Assembly: GCF_004193775.1 (NCBI RefSeq)
Contig: NC_041004.1
Location: 29,722,411-29,786,410 of the forward strand
Length of the DNA stretch: 64,000 bases
Source: Glycine soja
Lineage: Eukaryota > Streptophyta > Magnoliopsida > Fabales > Fabaceae
Direction: 5' to 3'
The notes below the pieces were generated by a model. It did no database searches, was not told the origin of the DNA, and saw nothing but the letters and a program-made list of their open reading frames with translations. Below are positions 44,901-56,735 of this stretch, one piece after another. The position numbers and the translations under genes are program-made. Each line of letters starts with the position of its first letter. Position 1 is the stretch's first letter.

Positions 44901-45729
44901 TTGGATTTAAATCACCTATGTAACCGGTTTGAAACTAGTTCACGAAAAATCCAAATCATTTTAAAAATATTGTGTAACTATTGGTTAACTAAAAAAAAGA
45001 ATTCATTGTGTAACTATTGGTACGGAATGAATTTACCGCTGTTGTCACAGACCCTTTTTCTTTTCTTTGTTTTTGGATATGTTGCCATATAGCTTTTGCT
45101 CTTAAATTGTCATTCATTAATTGCATATCAAGAATTGGATATTTTCTCATGCCAAAGCATTTCTGAAAACTTAATGTCTAATTGTTAGTCCATTTAAATG
45201 ATTCTTGTTTCACAACAATTCACGAGCTTTTAATTATTTTTCTTTTATGTCCATCCAAAGAACGAGTCAAATAAATACTTTATTTGAAATATCAATTTAT
45301 TACCGTTTGTATGATTTTGTTTAAAAGGAACATATGAATCTATCTTTTATTTCCTTTTATATGTTTAATGCTTATATTGAGTTATGAATGACAAATATGG
45401 AGAGTCTTGATCCTATCTCACATAAATGTGCAATATTTTTTTTTTTATTTCAAGTTATAAGATCAATCTGCACAACGACCATAACATTCAATTCTAAAGA
45501 TATTCTCCATAATTACAAGCATCTCTCTACCTATAAAGACGAAATCACATATTGAAGAACATTGACGAATGTACATAGAAAGAAAAGAGTCGTGAATCAA
45601 GAAACGAGATAAAAGAAAAACATTTGTTGAGAAACACACTGAGCTTAAGAGAATTCATCCTTTCACCTTTGTAGTGAATAAAGTATTAGTGAGAGATTAG
45701 AACGTTATTGTAAATCCACTCTTTGAGTG
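41936..45729. other. AT-rich region without recognised genes
   Basis: No gene, RNA or clear element identified. 42050-42620 contains a TATA-like ctataaataaaatta (about 42271) and reads like unidentified LTR or promoter DNA. 43000-43080 again looks leader-like. 44640-44960 has recurrent aaccggttt/aaactggtt motifs. A 17-bp cattgtgtaactattgg direct repeat occurs near 44970 and 45005. 45560-45729 joins 47117-47352 as the target of the copy 2 insert. Confidence 0.5.
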
Positions 45730-47116
45730 TGTTAGTCGTCATTTATGACTAACTTTTGTATTGAAAAGCTTTATTAAATTATGTCTTTTTCCCCAATTTA
45801 TGGTTCTTTTTGTAGGTTTGTACATATTTTTATGTTTAGTTTAATTTTTATTCAATAGATATTCCCTTCATTGTGAATTAATGTGGTTCAACTTCAATTT
45901 CAGGTGAAAAGATGAAGAATAAGAAGTTGAAGCAGTTGATGTCTCGTTAAGCGAGGCCTATGCGCTTAGCAAGCAACATTCGCTAAGCGAGGCACTCAGC
46001 TTGCTTAGCGAGTTAGGAGAATCTGGAAGAGGATCTGTCAAGCATGCACGCGCTCAGCGCGCCATTAGCTCACCCAACGAGTTATTTGTCTCTTCTAGCG
46101 CTAAGCGCGCCTGGCTCGCTAAACGCGCCTGGCTCGCTAAGTCAAAAATCACTAACTCTCACTTAGCGCAAAAAATGGTGCTAAGCGAGCCTTCGAGGAC
46201 AGAAAGCCCTTAAAAGCTGAAGTTGGCGAAAAAAAGGAATGCTTAGAGAGTTCTGATAGTTTTTGTGAAGAGAGTCGCAACAGAGGAAAACAGGGTAAGG
46301 GAGCACCAAAAACCTTAACTTTCAAGAGGATTCTAGGTTTTAGAGTAATTTCTAGGTTCCTAGAGGTGGAGGAGACATCCCCACCACTATGTAATTTGAA
46401 TTTTGCTTCCAAAACCCCTTATTGTAGCTTAAAGGTGATAACTTGTCATGGAAGGCTAAAGCTCTTGTTGAGAATTTCTGCTAAGCCTTGATGTAAAACT
46501 CTTTACTATCTATTGAAAGTTGTTTTTATGTGTTCATTGTTTCTATCTGCATTTAATTCTTACATGTTTGTGGACTGATCACCCATTTGTGTGTAAAGTT
46601 AGGATTTTTAGCATTGAGAAATGTTTTAAATCCTTAGAATTGGATAAAGCAGGCTAGAGAACTGTATGTCTAGACACGGAGTGTAGGGATTTAGTTTTTA
46701 ATATGCTGTAATCTTAATGCAATTCGTTTAGGCTAAGTTCGACGAGGGATTTGAGAATGAGGTTTAAATAGAATTAGCCCATTCATGCGAGGAATTGTGG
46801 TTTGGGGTAGTAGCCTTCGGCATAGAACACAGAAACAACCCTAAATAGAGAAAAATACCTAATTGCATCAAGTTACTCAGTAGAAGGACCCAACGTTTTA
46901 ATCATTTGTTTTCTCTCACATTTAGATAGTTAATTTTGTAGTTACCTTTAGGATTACAAAAAATATCTTTGCTTATTTCTATTTCATGGTTTTATACAAA
47001 TGTCTACTTATTGAATGAATATTTTTCCGAATGAAACAAACTCTCTGTGATTCGACACTCGGTTCTTACCGTTTTATATTACTTGTAACTCAGTACACTT
47101 GCTGATAAATTCCGCA
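45730..47116 (+). mobile_element. LTR-like insert (copy 2)
   Basis: Second copy of the insert at 38878: starts TGTTAGTCGTC, ends TTCCGCA, and has the same order of motifs. These include the arrays of gcgcttagc/gctaagcg palindromes (45945-46190) and the shared segment with ggctaaagctcttgttga and taatatgctgtaatc. Flanks gagtg and gtagtg are only an approximate duplication. Non-coding. Confidence 0.7.
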
Positions 47117-47352
47117 GTAGTGCAGACTGTTTCAGAGAGAGTTAACAGAGTGTTGTAAAGAATATTTGATTTTATATCAAACTTCTGTTTGTGAAAATCA
47201 GGAGTGGCTAAGTGACAAGCAATATTTGAGTGTTCTTATATTCAGGGGGAGTCTAAGGGTTGTGTTAGGATTGACCTTGAGAATACTTATAAGCCATAAG
47301 TGACAAGAAAGATACTTGTTGTTATCAAGTTTGATTAGTAGAACCCTATACT
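47117..47352. other. Flank between insert copy 2 and CACTA end
   Basis: Non-coding sequence with a polypurine-like cagggggag at 47241. Together with 45560-45729 it may be an older retroelement fragment, but I cannot assign it. Confidence 0.35.
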
Positions 47353-47960
47353 CACTACTAGAAAAATGGCTTTTTACGAAGGTTAATAAGTGCCTTTAAC
47401 GATGGTTTTAAACCGTTATTGTATATAACGTCATTAAAATCAAATTGCTTTTTACGACAGTTATTTTAAAAACCGTCTTTGAAAGTAAGAATCATTCAAA
47501 GACAGTTATTAGCTAATAACCGTCTTTGAATGCTATGTCTGTTTTGACATTCAAATACGGTTATTAGCTAATAATCGCCTTTGAATGTTATGTCTGCTTT
47601 GACATTCAAAGACGATTATTAGTTAATAATCGTCTTTGAATGTTGCTTCTTCTTTGACATTCAAAGGCGGTTATTAACTGTCATTAGTTAATAACCGCCT
47701 TTGAATGTTATGTCTTCTTTGACATTCAAAGACGGTTATTAGTTAATAACTGTCTTTAAATGTTATGTCTTCTTTGGAAGGCCTTCAACTTTCCATGCAT
47801 GAACAAACTCCATCACTCCATATGAAGCTTCATTTGAAACACATATATAGCGTACCTGATGCAGACAGAATAGTTGAATTTCATAGTACCATTTGACACA
47901 AAAGTCATCAAAATTAAACAAAGGAAACAGTAAATCCTACCTTGATTGGACTAGAAGGTT
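47353..47960 (+). mobile_element. CACTA left end with long subterminal repeats (truncated element)
   Basis: Starts CACTACTAGAAAAATGGC. Next come about five units of roughly 70 bp pairing AACCGTCTTTGAATG with CATTCAAAGACGGTTATTAG in inverted orientation (47440-47775). This array differs from the ACATCGG type at 18677. No matching right end lies within the next 6 kb; nested LTRs start near 48007. The element is either truncated or has lost its right part. Confidence 0.82.
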
Positions 47961-48006
47961 ATGGGTTTATGCTGACTAAACAAACATGCAATAGTTTGTT
48001 TTCATA

Positions 48007-49524
48007 TCTACCCTTCTTAGGCTTTTACTATAATGTTTAGAAAGTAAAGAACATAAATATAAACTTAACCAAAAGTAAAAGCGATAATTAAAGTGCACAA
48101 CGGAAATTAAAGAGTGTAGGGAAGAAGAAGACAAATATAAGAGTTTTATACTGGTTCGGCAACAACCCATGCCTACATCCAATCCCCAAGCGACCTGCGG
48201 TCCTTGAGATTTTTTTTCAACCTTGTAAAATCCTTTACAAGCAAAGATCCACAAGGGATGTACCCTCCCTTGTTCTCTTTGAACAACCGAGTGGATGTAT
48301 CCTCCACTAGAACTGATCCACAAGAGATGTACCCTTTCTTGTTCTCAGTTACAACAACCCAAATCTACTTGTACCACAAAGGATGTACCCTCCAATGTGT
48401 TAAGACAAAGTTCCCAGGCGGTTAGTCCTTGGAAAATTTGTGAAGGGGATACAAAAGATATCTCAAGCGGTTAGTCCTTTGAAATCTTTTGTATAAGGGA
48501 AAGGGAAGAATCAAAAGAATTCTCAAACTGTGTCTTATTGAATTCTTTGACAAGGGAGAAGGGAGACACAAAAGAATTAAGGCGGTTAGTCCTTTGTTCT
48601 TTTGGATAAGGGAGAAGAGAGACACAAAAAGAATTCAGGCGGTTAGTCCTTGGCGAATTCTTTTTGGCAAAGGGAGAAGAGAAAGAAAAAAATGAATAGC
48701 ACACTTTTGTTTTCAAGGTTTGGAAAACCAAAAACTTTAGAAATCTTTTTGCAAAGGAAGAAGAAGAAGAAGTTGAAGAAGATGCTCAAAGAGATTCACA
48801 GGTTGTAAAAGAATATATGAAAAGTTGTTTGTAAAGGTTGTAAGTCTTTTTAAATGCAAATCAAGGTCTTGCTTTTATAGACTCTTCAAGTCTGGTAAAA
48901 TAAACCATTGGAAGAGTTATAACCTTTAGAAAAACCTGAAAACCATTGGAAGAGTTACATCTTTTGATTTTTGTTCAAAACTTGTCACTGGTAATTGATT
49001 ACCAAATTCTTGTAATCGATTACACAATGGCTTTTTATAAAAGGATGTGACTCTTCACAATTGAATTTGAATTTCAACGTTCAAATACACTGGTAATCGA
49101 TTACCAATACCTTGTAATCGATTACACCATTTTGAAATCAATTGGAACGTTGTAAATTCAGTTAAAAGCTTTTGAAACCAAACTTTGCCACTGGTAATCG
49201 ATTACATGAAAATGGTAATCGATTACCAGAGAGTAAAAACTATGGTAACTTAGAAAATTTTGAGAAAAACTCTTTTGAAAAACAAAACTGTGCTATGTTT
49301 GTTTTTTGAAAAATCTTTTCAATACTTCCCTTGTGGAGTCTTCTTGATTTCTTCTCTTGAATCTTGAATACATCTTCTCTTGAATCTTGAAATCAAACTT
49401 CTCTTGATTCTTGAATTGTTGACTCAATCTTGAAATCATTCTCTTGGGCTTTTTGTCATCATCTTTGTTATCATCAAAAAAACTTGAATCAACTTGATTC
49501 ATCATCATGAAGCTTGCTTCTACA
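48007..49524 (-). mobile_element. LTR copy B (minus), partly truncated
   Basis: Reverse-oriented relative of solo LTR A. It has the same gagggtacatc-type and ctaaccgcct-type repeats, palindrome pairs (gtaattgattac at 48991 and gtaatcgattac at 49012, 21 bp apart), and the terminus TGTAGAAGC in reverse at 49524. About 100 bp at the ...CCAACA end are missing on the left side. Open frames within it are repeat artefacts. Confidence 0.85.
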
Positions 49525-49860
49525 TAAGCATATCCACGTGATACTCTCACTTAGGAAAACTAGGTAATAAGTGTCGAGGTCACCCTGTCGTGAACATGCA
49601 ACTCCCCCCCTCCACAGTGATCAGCCTGAGTCTCAAGGGTGTTCTAAACTGAGTGACATACCCCAAGTACAAGTATTCCTCCTCATGAGAAACTACAAGT
49701 ACTTACTGACAAAGTTTATATTATTTCCATGCAATATGAAGTATGAAACATGGGCACCATCAATGTACTGACCGTGGATAATTAAAGATTCTAAGTCATC
49801 CCCCTTCAGAGATGCTTAAAACTCTTTAATCACTCTGTCCCCCACCAGGGATATCCAACA
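49525..49860. other. Interval between LTR copies B and C
   Basis: Non-coding, GC-richer sequence with a C run at 49602-49609. It probably belongs with 51530-53283 to one LTR into which copy C inserted, because copy C has 5-bp duplications at its edges. Confidence 0.45.
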
Positions 49861-51529
49861 TGTTGGATCAAGTGGCCTCGGAATAATTAAGAAGGGGGGG
49901 GGGTTGAATTAATTATTAATGAACCTTTACTAATTAAAAATCTAATCCTTCTTAATGTTACTAGATTTAATTAGGCTTTTACTACAAAGTTAAGAAAGTA
50001 AAGAACAGAAAGAGAAACTTAACCAAAAGTAAAAGCGATAATTAAAGTGCACAACAGAAATTAAAGAGTGTAGGGAAGAAGAAGACAAACACAAGAGTTT
50101 TATACTGGTTTGACAACAACCCGTGCCTACATCCAGTCCCCAAGCGACCTGCGGTCCTTGAGATTTCTTTTCAACCTTGTAAAAACCTTTACAAGAAAAG
50201 ATCCACAAGGGATGTACCCTCCCTTGTTCTCTTTGAACAACCAAGTGGATGTACCCTCCACTTGAACTGATCCATAAGAGATGTACTCTCTCTTGTTCTC
50301 AGTTACAACAACCCAAGTAGATGTATCCTCTACTTGTACCACAAAGGATGTACCCTCCAATGTGTTAAGACAAAGTTCTCAGGCGGTTAGTCCTTTGAAA
50401 CTTTGTGAAGGGGAAACAAAAGATATCTCAGGCGGTTAGTCCTTTGAAATATTTTGTTTAAGGGAAATGGAAGAATCAAAAGAATTCTCAGACTGTGTCG
50501 CTTTGAATTCTTTGAAAAGGGAGAAGGGAGACACAAAAGAATTTAGGAGGTTAGTCATTTGTTCTTTTGGATAAAGGAGAAGAGAGACATAAAAAGAATT
50601 TAGGCGGTTAGTCCTTGGCGAATTCTTTTTGGCAAAGGGAGAAGAGAATGAAAAGATATAACACACTTTTGTTTTCTGTGAAAGAACAAGGTTTGAAAAC
50701 CAGAACACTTTAGAAAGCTTTTGGCAAAGAAAAAAAAGAAGAAGAAGTTCAAAAGGATGTTCAAAGGTTGTGTGTAAAAGATGTAAAAGTTGTAATGATT
50801 GTTCTTTTGAAATGCAAGTCAAGGTCTTGATTTTATAGACTCTTCATGTCAGGTCAAGAAAACCATTGGAAGAGTTATGACCTCGAGAAAAACCTGAAAA
50901 CCATTGGAAGAGTTACATCTTTTGATTTTTATTCAAAACTTGTCACTGGTAATTGATTACCAAAACGATGTAATCGATTACACAAAGCATTTTGTGAAAG
51001 GATGTGACTCTTCACAATTGATTTTGAATTTCAACGTTAAGATACACTGGTAATCAATTACCAAAATATTGTAATTGATTACACCATTTAAAAAACAATT
51101 CGAACGTTACAAATTCAGTTAAAAGCTTTTGAAATCAAACTTTGCACTGGTAATTGATTACAGGAAATAGGTAATCGATTACCAGAGAGTAAAAACTCTG
51201 GTAACTTGGAAAATTTTGAGAAAAAATCTTTGGAAAAACAAAATTGTGCTATTTTTGTTTTTTGAAAAATCTTTTCAATACTTCCCTTGTGAAGTCTTCT
51301 TGATTTCTTCTCTTGAATCTTGAATTCATCTTCTCTTGAATCTTGAAATCAAACTTCTCTTGATTCTTGAATCTTCTTGATTTCTTCTCATGAATCTTGA
51401 AATTAATCTTGATCTTGAACTTGTTGACTCAATCTTGAAATCATTTTCTTGGGCTTTTTGTCATCATCTTTGTCATCATCAAAACTACTTGAATAAACTT
51501 GATTCATCATCATGAAGCTTGCTTCTACA
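49861..51529 (-). mobile_element. Solo LTR copy C (1669 bp, minus)
   Basis: Complete LTR in reverse orientation. It starts tgttggatcaag (the complement of the CCAACA end) and ends gcttctaca. Flanks caaca (49856-49860) and caaga (51530-51534) form a one-mismatch 5-bp duplication. Contains the same palindrome pairs (first pair at 50949 and 50970, 21 bp apart), though several are now gtaattgattac. A poly-G run occurs at 49894-49904. No coding domain. Confidence 0.88.
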
Positions 51530-53283
51530 CAAGATGGTCATTGCACCCCTAATGCACATACACAACATACATCATCACAAACATTAACATTGTCTCATCT
51601 TAATGTCATTCTCAACATCAACATCATCTCATCTCAATATCATTCTCAACATCATCATCATCTCATCTCAATGATATTATCAACAATAACAACATCATCT
51701 TATATCAACATAATCATCAATAACAACATCACCTCATATCAATATTATCATAAATAATAACATCATCTCATATCAACATAATCACCAATAATAATATCAT
51801 CAGTAAATCACATTCCGTATATACATATATATACATTACATGCCTGAGATTCACACTCCCCAGGTCTTCAGACAACACAAGTCTAATAAAAACAATAATG
51901 TCATTTATCAATAATAGACACATCGCATCCCATTAGTCAAAACATTATTTTTCTTGAAAACTAGCATGCAACATGGACATGCATACATCCCTATAGTTAG
52001 GTTCCCTGACCCCAACTATGGTATCAAAAGCCATAAATTATAATAAACCCCCCTCACCTATCATGAGCTCTATGTTAATTCCTCTTTGTATCGCTTAGAG
52101 ACCTCTCTCGTTGACGTTCGTAAGTCCAAACACAAGGTTCTTTATACCAAATTGAAGGAAATTTAGTATAGATTTCAGAAACAAGGTTAATGACAACATT
52201 CAGGGTTAATTAGCCTTGTCAAAACATAAAGGGCTAATGGGGTGTTTCAGATTCTACTAAAAGGAGACGTCATTTTGAAATTTTGATCATGCCAATGTGA
52301 CTGGGGTTCAATGAAGGTCACGAAAATAACATTAATTTTATAAAAAGATAACTTTTACAACGTCTCATTTTCAAAGTTTTTTCAAAGGAAGTGTAAAAAC
52401 ACTTTATTACAGTACCCAAAACACAAGAGACACTAAGATAAACTCAAACTAACTAAGATAAAAACTTAGAAGTCAAGATTACCTCAGAGAAGCTACGAAA
52501 GAAAAGATTGATGAATTTTTTTCCACCGAATCCTTGAGGTGGATTCTAAGGATTTCACTCTGATTAAAACGTTCCTCTTGGTATGGTGGTTCGACGGCAA
52601 ACAACGACGGCTCATGGTAGCCACCTGTAGTCATGGGTGGTGGAGCAGAAGGTGTTAGGGTTTGGGTGGGCGTTTGGAGAGGAGGAGAGTGAAAAAATCA
52701 TGTTTTTCACGCTGAAGAACGTATTTATAATCTACAGATCTCGCTTAGCGAGCTTGTCTCGCTAAGCGGGAGTCCACTTTTGGCGCTAAGCGCGAAAACT
52801 CTCATTCAGCATAATTCCCTCTTGGATTGGAATTTGTGCTGAGTGCAACAATTCGCATTGAGCGCAATTCCTCTTGCACTAAGCACAACAATTCTCGCTC
52901 AGTGCAATTCCCTCTCGGGTTAGAATTGCGCTTAGCGTGTTTCTTGCACTAAGAGAGAGGTTAAAAATTTTCATTTTAAAAATCCCAACGGTCCGATTGT
53001 GGGGACATTTGTGAGGAACCTACGGTCAAATTTTGAAGATGATCCAACGGTTAATGAATCCATGATCACAATTTTACCGGAATATGTTTAGGTGAAGTTT
53101 GAAATCTCATAATTTCAACTTAGGTCAATAAAATTCCACATAACTGAACATCCACATCAAGAAAAATCACACATGACTAATTTATACCACACCTTAACTC
53201 ATTCAAGTCAATCATAAAATCAAATAACACGATAAATATAATTAAACATCGATTTATAATTAGCGATATTTCAGGGTATTACA
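51530..53283 (-). mobile_element. LTR-like element with CATCATCTCAT repeats and CGCTAAGCG palindromes
   Basis: Read on the minus strand it starts TGTAATACCCTGAAATATCGC (53283) and continues as non-coding LTR-like DNA. Features include ctcgcttagcgag/gcgctaagcgc palindromes (52738-52950) and a cluster of imperfect catcatctcatatcaacataa repeats (51585-51800). It was probably continuous with 49525-49860 before copy C inserted. The short frame at 51512-51757 lies in the repeats and is not a gene. Confidence 0.55.
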
Positions 53284-53590
53284 GTTAGTATTTCCCACTT
53301 TTTCTTTATCTATTGGTGGCAAATAGGTGTAGAAATAGATTACGACAAATAAAATTTTCTTATATAAGTTTGAGTTATTTAAAAGTATTAAAATTAAAGC
53401 CCGACTTACTACTTATCATAGACTTTTATTAAGACCTTGCCTATCCATGCCTTTTTTAAAGTCTCATTCTTTGTCTACATAAAAGCGACTTTCATACTCC
53501 TATGTTCTTTTTTATAAGATCTAAATTTGAAATGATGTATTTATATTTTTATAAGACTCAATCTATAATGTTTGTTCCATTAATTATCTT
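53284..53590. other. Short AT-rich interval
   Basis: Nothing recognised between the LTR-like element and the small CACTA. Confidence 0.5.
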
Positions 53591-54884
53591 CACTACTATA
53601 AAATATGGATTCAACATCGGCTAATTAACATTGATTCTAGAAAAAATGATGTTAACCAAAAGAACGATGGTATTATTGTAAATAAAGTGTCATTATTAAC
53701 AATGGTTATAAAATAAACGATGTTGAGCTAGTACCTTAACATCGGTTTTTAGTAACATAATTGTGGTGGTTTATCTCTTAACATCATTTTTTTAAGACCA
53801 AGGTTGTGGTTATTCACTTAAAATTGGTTTTTATTCAAACTAATATTGTCATTTTCTTATGTTTCTAATACCCAATTTTGAACAGGATTACACCATTTGT
53901 TCCCCCTCACTCTCAGGATATGACTAACAATATCATATTGAATATAAAGTCACATTCAAAGCAAAGAATTGAGTGTGGATATTGCGTGATGCATTGGATG
54001 TGGACCACAGTCAAGGGGAGTTTGAAGAATCAATGGAATGAGGTATATATGTTAATTTACTTAAAGATTCATTTATTATAGTTTCAATTATTTGATGTCA
54101 TTAGCTTTTGTTTAATAATATAACGACTTACTTTGACATGTTTTTATTAGATTTTTTATTACTTGGTGTGATTAACTTGTATTTATTATGTCAGAGTGGT
54201 TTAATGAAGGAATAAAATTGGAATTTGAGAATATTACAAGAGTTCACAAGGAATGAGCATGATACTTTTTAATAGTTAGGAATTAAGCATTGAACAATGT
54301 TTCATAATTAATATCTAGGATAAAGAAACTTAATTATATTGAGCATGGTTTTTTGGTTTGGCTAATGTTGTAAATCTAACAATTATATGATAAATTTTCT
54401 TGTTTTATTTACCTACTTTGATATTATGCTTCATTTATTAGTATTTATTGCTATTGCTTAATTTATTGTATAATTATTTGAATATAAATATATTTGTTAA
54501 AACTGCCATAATCTGGTTTAATGTTTCTTGAAAGTATAGGTTAGGTTTGATGTAAAAAATGGACAATTAAAAAAAAAATCTAAAAACAACATTGATTTTG
54601 AAAAACCAATGTTGAAAACGTGTTTTCTACATCGGTCTTTTACATAACCGATATGGAAGTACATTTTCAACATTAGTTTTTAAATAAACCAATATGGATA
54701 GCAAGTCATATAAGTGTTTTTACAACAATTTATTTAAAAATTGATGTAAAAGTTGAGTTCTATGGCATTTTTAAAATCGTCGTCGAAAGTGAAAGACTTT
54801 CTACGATATTGGATTCAGCAACAGTTGAAAAACATTGTTGAAAGCCTTGTAGAATCGTTTTTGAATGCCTTTTCTATAGTAGTG
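53591..54884 (+). mobile_element. Small CACTA element with C48-protease exons
   Basis: Terminal inverted repeats CACTACTATAAAATATGG (53591) and the complement ending ttttctatagtagtg (54884). The flanking trinucleotides are ctt and ttt. Subterminal arrays of ACATCGGTT/AACCGATGTT-like motifs occur at both sides (53610-53850 and 54580-54830). At 1294 bp and with only the tail of a C48-like gene, it is non-autonomous. Confidence 0.88.
53900..54265 (+). pseudogene. C48 (Ulp1-like) C-terminal exons of the small CACTA
   Basis: The plus frame contains KQRIECGYCVMHWMWTTVKG followed by SLKNQWNE at a GTATAT donor (about 54041). This corresponds to the catalytic-cysteine exon of the gene at 23036-26036 (there IECGYDVMHWMS). 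After an intron a short stretch (about 54195-54258, EWFNEGIKLEFENITRVHKE then stop) could be the last exon. Upstream exons, including the catalytic histidine, are absent. Confidence 0.75.
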
Positions 54885-55084
54885 TTTTAGACTAAAACTA
54901 CCATTCATTAAAAGAAGAGAGAGAATGTATAGACAAACAATTAGAAGAGAAAAGTATTAATGGAAAAGATAGTTTTGGAAAAATTTATAAATTTAAGACA
55001 AATTTATTGTTATCAACTAAATTAAAGACTTTTCTTAATCTTGATAAATTAGGCAATTGGGTCTTGTATGTAGGAACGTAAGGA

Positions 55085-55293
55085 GTATTAATTTTTAGAT
55101 AACCTAAAGGGTTGGCATAAGGGTGTAAGGTCCCGCTATGTTCACATGAGTGAGAATGATTTATTTAGCAATAGAACTTGTGTTCAATTCCTACCATTTG
55201 CAAAATTTCCTTAGGCCAGCTACAGCCATAAACCGTGAGCAGGATTAATCTTTGACCTAGTCAGTTAGGGGACACCCGTGATCTCTGACCCAG
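55085..55293 (+). mobile_element. SINE candidate
   Basis: A roughly 210-bp segment with a tRNA-like head: an A-box-like tggcataaggg near 55113 and a B-box-like tgttcaattcc near 55181. Then comes a unique body ending gtgatctctgacccagg, followed by a TA-rich tail (55294-55348). The layout matches plant tRNA-derived SINEs ending in a simple repeat. I found no flanking duplication, so the call is tentative. Confidence 0.35.

Positions 55294-55349
<56 letters not shown>
55294..55349. repeat. TA dinucleotide microsatellite
   Basis: About 28 uninterrupted TA units directly after the SINE-like segment. Confidence 0.95.
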
Positions 55350-55351
<2 letters not shown>

Positions 55352-56280
55352 TTAGATAGACGTGATGTAAGTAAATAAGCTAATCCACTAATAGACCAAT
55401 GGAAACACAAACTTTGTGTCAAACAAATTATAAACTATGAGAATCTTAAAACCACTACTACTCAAGGTATGGGACAAAGCCAAAAATAGGTAGGTTACAA
55501 AATTAATTGCTCATTTTTTGTCTTAACATTTCAGTTCATCAAGGAAAGACACCCTAACTAATTTGGAATTCAAATGGGAGATAAGTAAAGCCTGTCCAAG
55601 AATTGTTTTTGCCAGGGATCAAATTTAGGTAGTACCCGAACAATTAAAAAAGTTTATTTTGCAATAAGACCTTTAAACATGGCACAACTTTATTTTTCAA
55701 TGAGCTTATTGAGTTTGAACTTCTTTGTATCATATATGAATTTAGTACATTAAAAAATAGATATAATAATAGAAATACAATTTTTTTTTACTTAAATAGG
55801 TTGGCTTGTTAGACCTAAAAGAACTATTTAATGGCCTAAAGTCTAAATTTATTTTTTAACTAAATATAATTTGAAAAATGTCTTGGCCTAGTTAATTATT
55901 TTCTAAAAAACTTTGCTTTAACCTGACCCAGTGTAGGCTAGGTCATCATGGGACCCTTTTGGGAAGCCTGACATATTTCCATTGCTAGTGAAACGATGGC
56001 TACCAAACACGCAGATTGGGCTCCTAAAAAAGGTGCAACCTACACTAGAGAGAGTAATTTGTACACATTTTAATCAATCACAACAATAAATGGTTTGAAA
56101 TTTTTACAACTAATTTCAATTTGTCACATCAAATTTTCCTTTTAGAAAATTAAAAATATGTAACCTATCACCAACACTATCACTACATTCACCATCAACA
56201 TTTCCATGAGCAAAGCTATCACCATTGTAGCCACCATATTATCGAGTTATGATCGTAGTGGTGGTAGTTGTGGTTAGGGT
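55350..56280. other. AT-rich interval without a gene
   Basis: No recognisable coding or repeat feature until the truncated copia begins near 56289. The last 100 bp are rich in GTGG/GATGG-like motifs of unknown origin. Confidence 0.5.
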
Positions 56281-56288
56281 GATGGCAG

Positions 56289-56735
56289 TTGCGATGGCAA
56301 CAAAATGGAGTGGCTGAGAGGAAAAATAGACATATGTTAGAGGTGACAAGATCACTTTTGATAGATGGTAATGTCCCATCTCATTTATGGGGTGAGGCTG
56401 TGAGCTCTACAGTTTATTTGATTAATCAAACCCCTTCTAGTGTGCTTAACTTTAGAAGGCCTCTAGATGTGTTGTCTGATCATTATATCCTTCCTTCCAT
56501 GGTTTATTTACCACCTCATGTTTTTGGATGTGTTATATTTGTTCACTTACATCCACATCAATGTACAAAGCTTGAAGAACGAGCTATCAAATGTGTTTTT
56601 GTTGGGTATGGATCAACTCAAAAAGGTTATCGTGCTTACCATCCACCATCAAAGAAATTTTATATCTCTATGGATGTGACATTTAATGAGCATAAGTTTT
56701 TTATGTTGATTCTACACTTCAGGGAGGAAATATGA
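56289..56735 (+). pseudogene. Copia integrase C-terminal part
   Basis: Opens with QQNGVAERKNRHMLEVTRSLL, the conserved NGVAERKNRH block, then WGEAVSSTVYLINQTPS, FGCVIFVHLHPHQCTKLEER, CVFVGYGSTQKGYRAYHPP and FYISMDVTF. The upstream catalytic DDE part is lost. A frame break after 56735 leads into a damaged linker. Confidence 0.9.

Noticed and set aside
47440..47775. Regularly spaced repeats resembling a CRISPR array
   Set aside because: The units are inverted pairs next to a CACTA terminus in plant DNA. Spacers are not unique and there are no cas genes.
47976..50822. Frames of 65-130 codons on the minus strand and their counterparts
   Set aside because: They are the same LTR repeats (gagggtacatc- and ctaaccgcct-type units) in copies B and C.
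55170..55200. tRNA gene suggested by a B-box-like sequence
   Set aside because: No cloverleaf arms or acceptor stem could be folded around it; a SINE head fits better.
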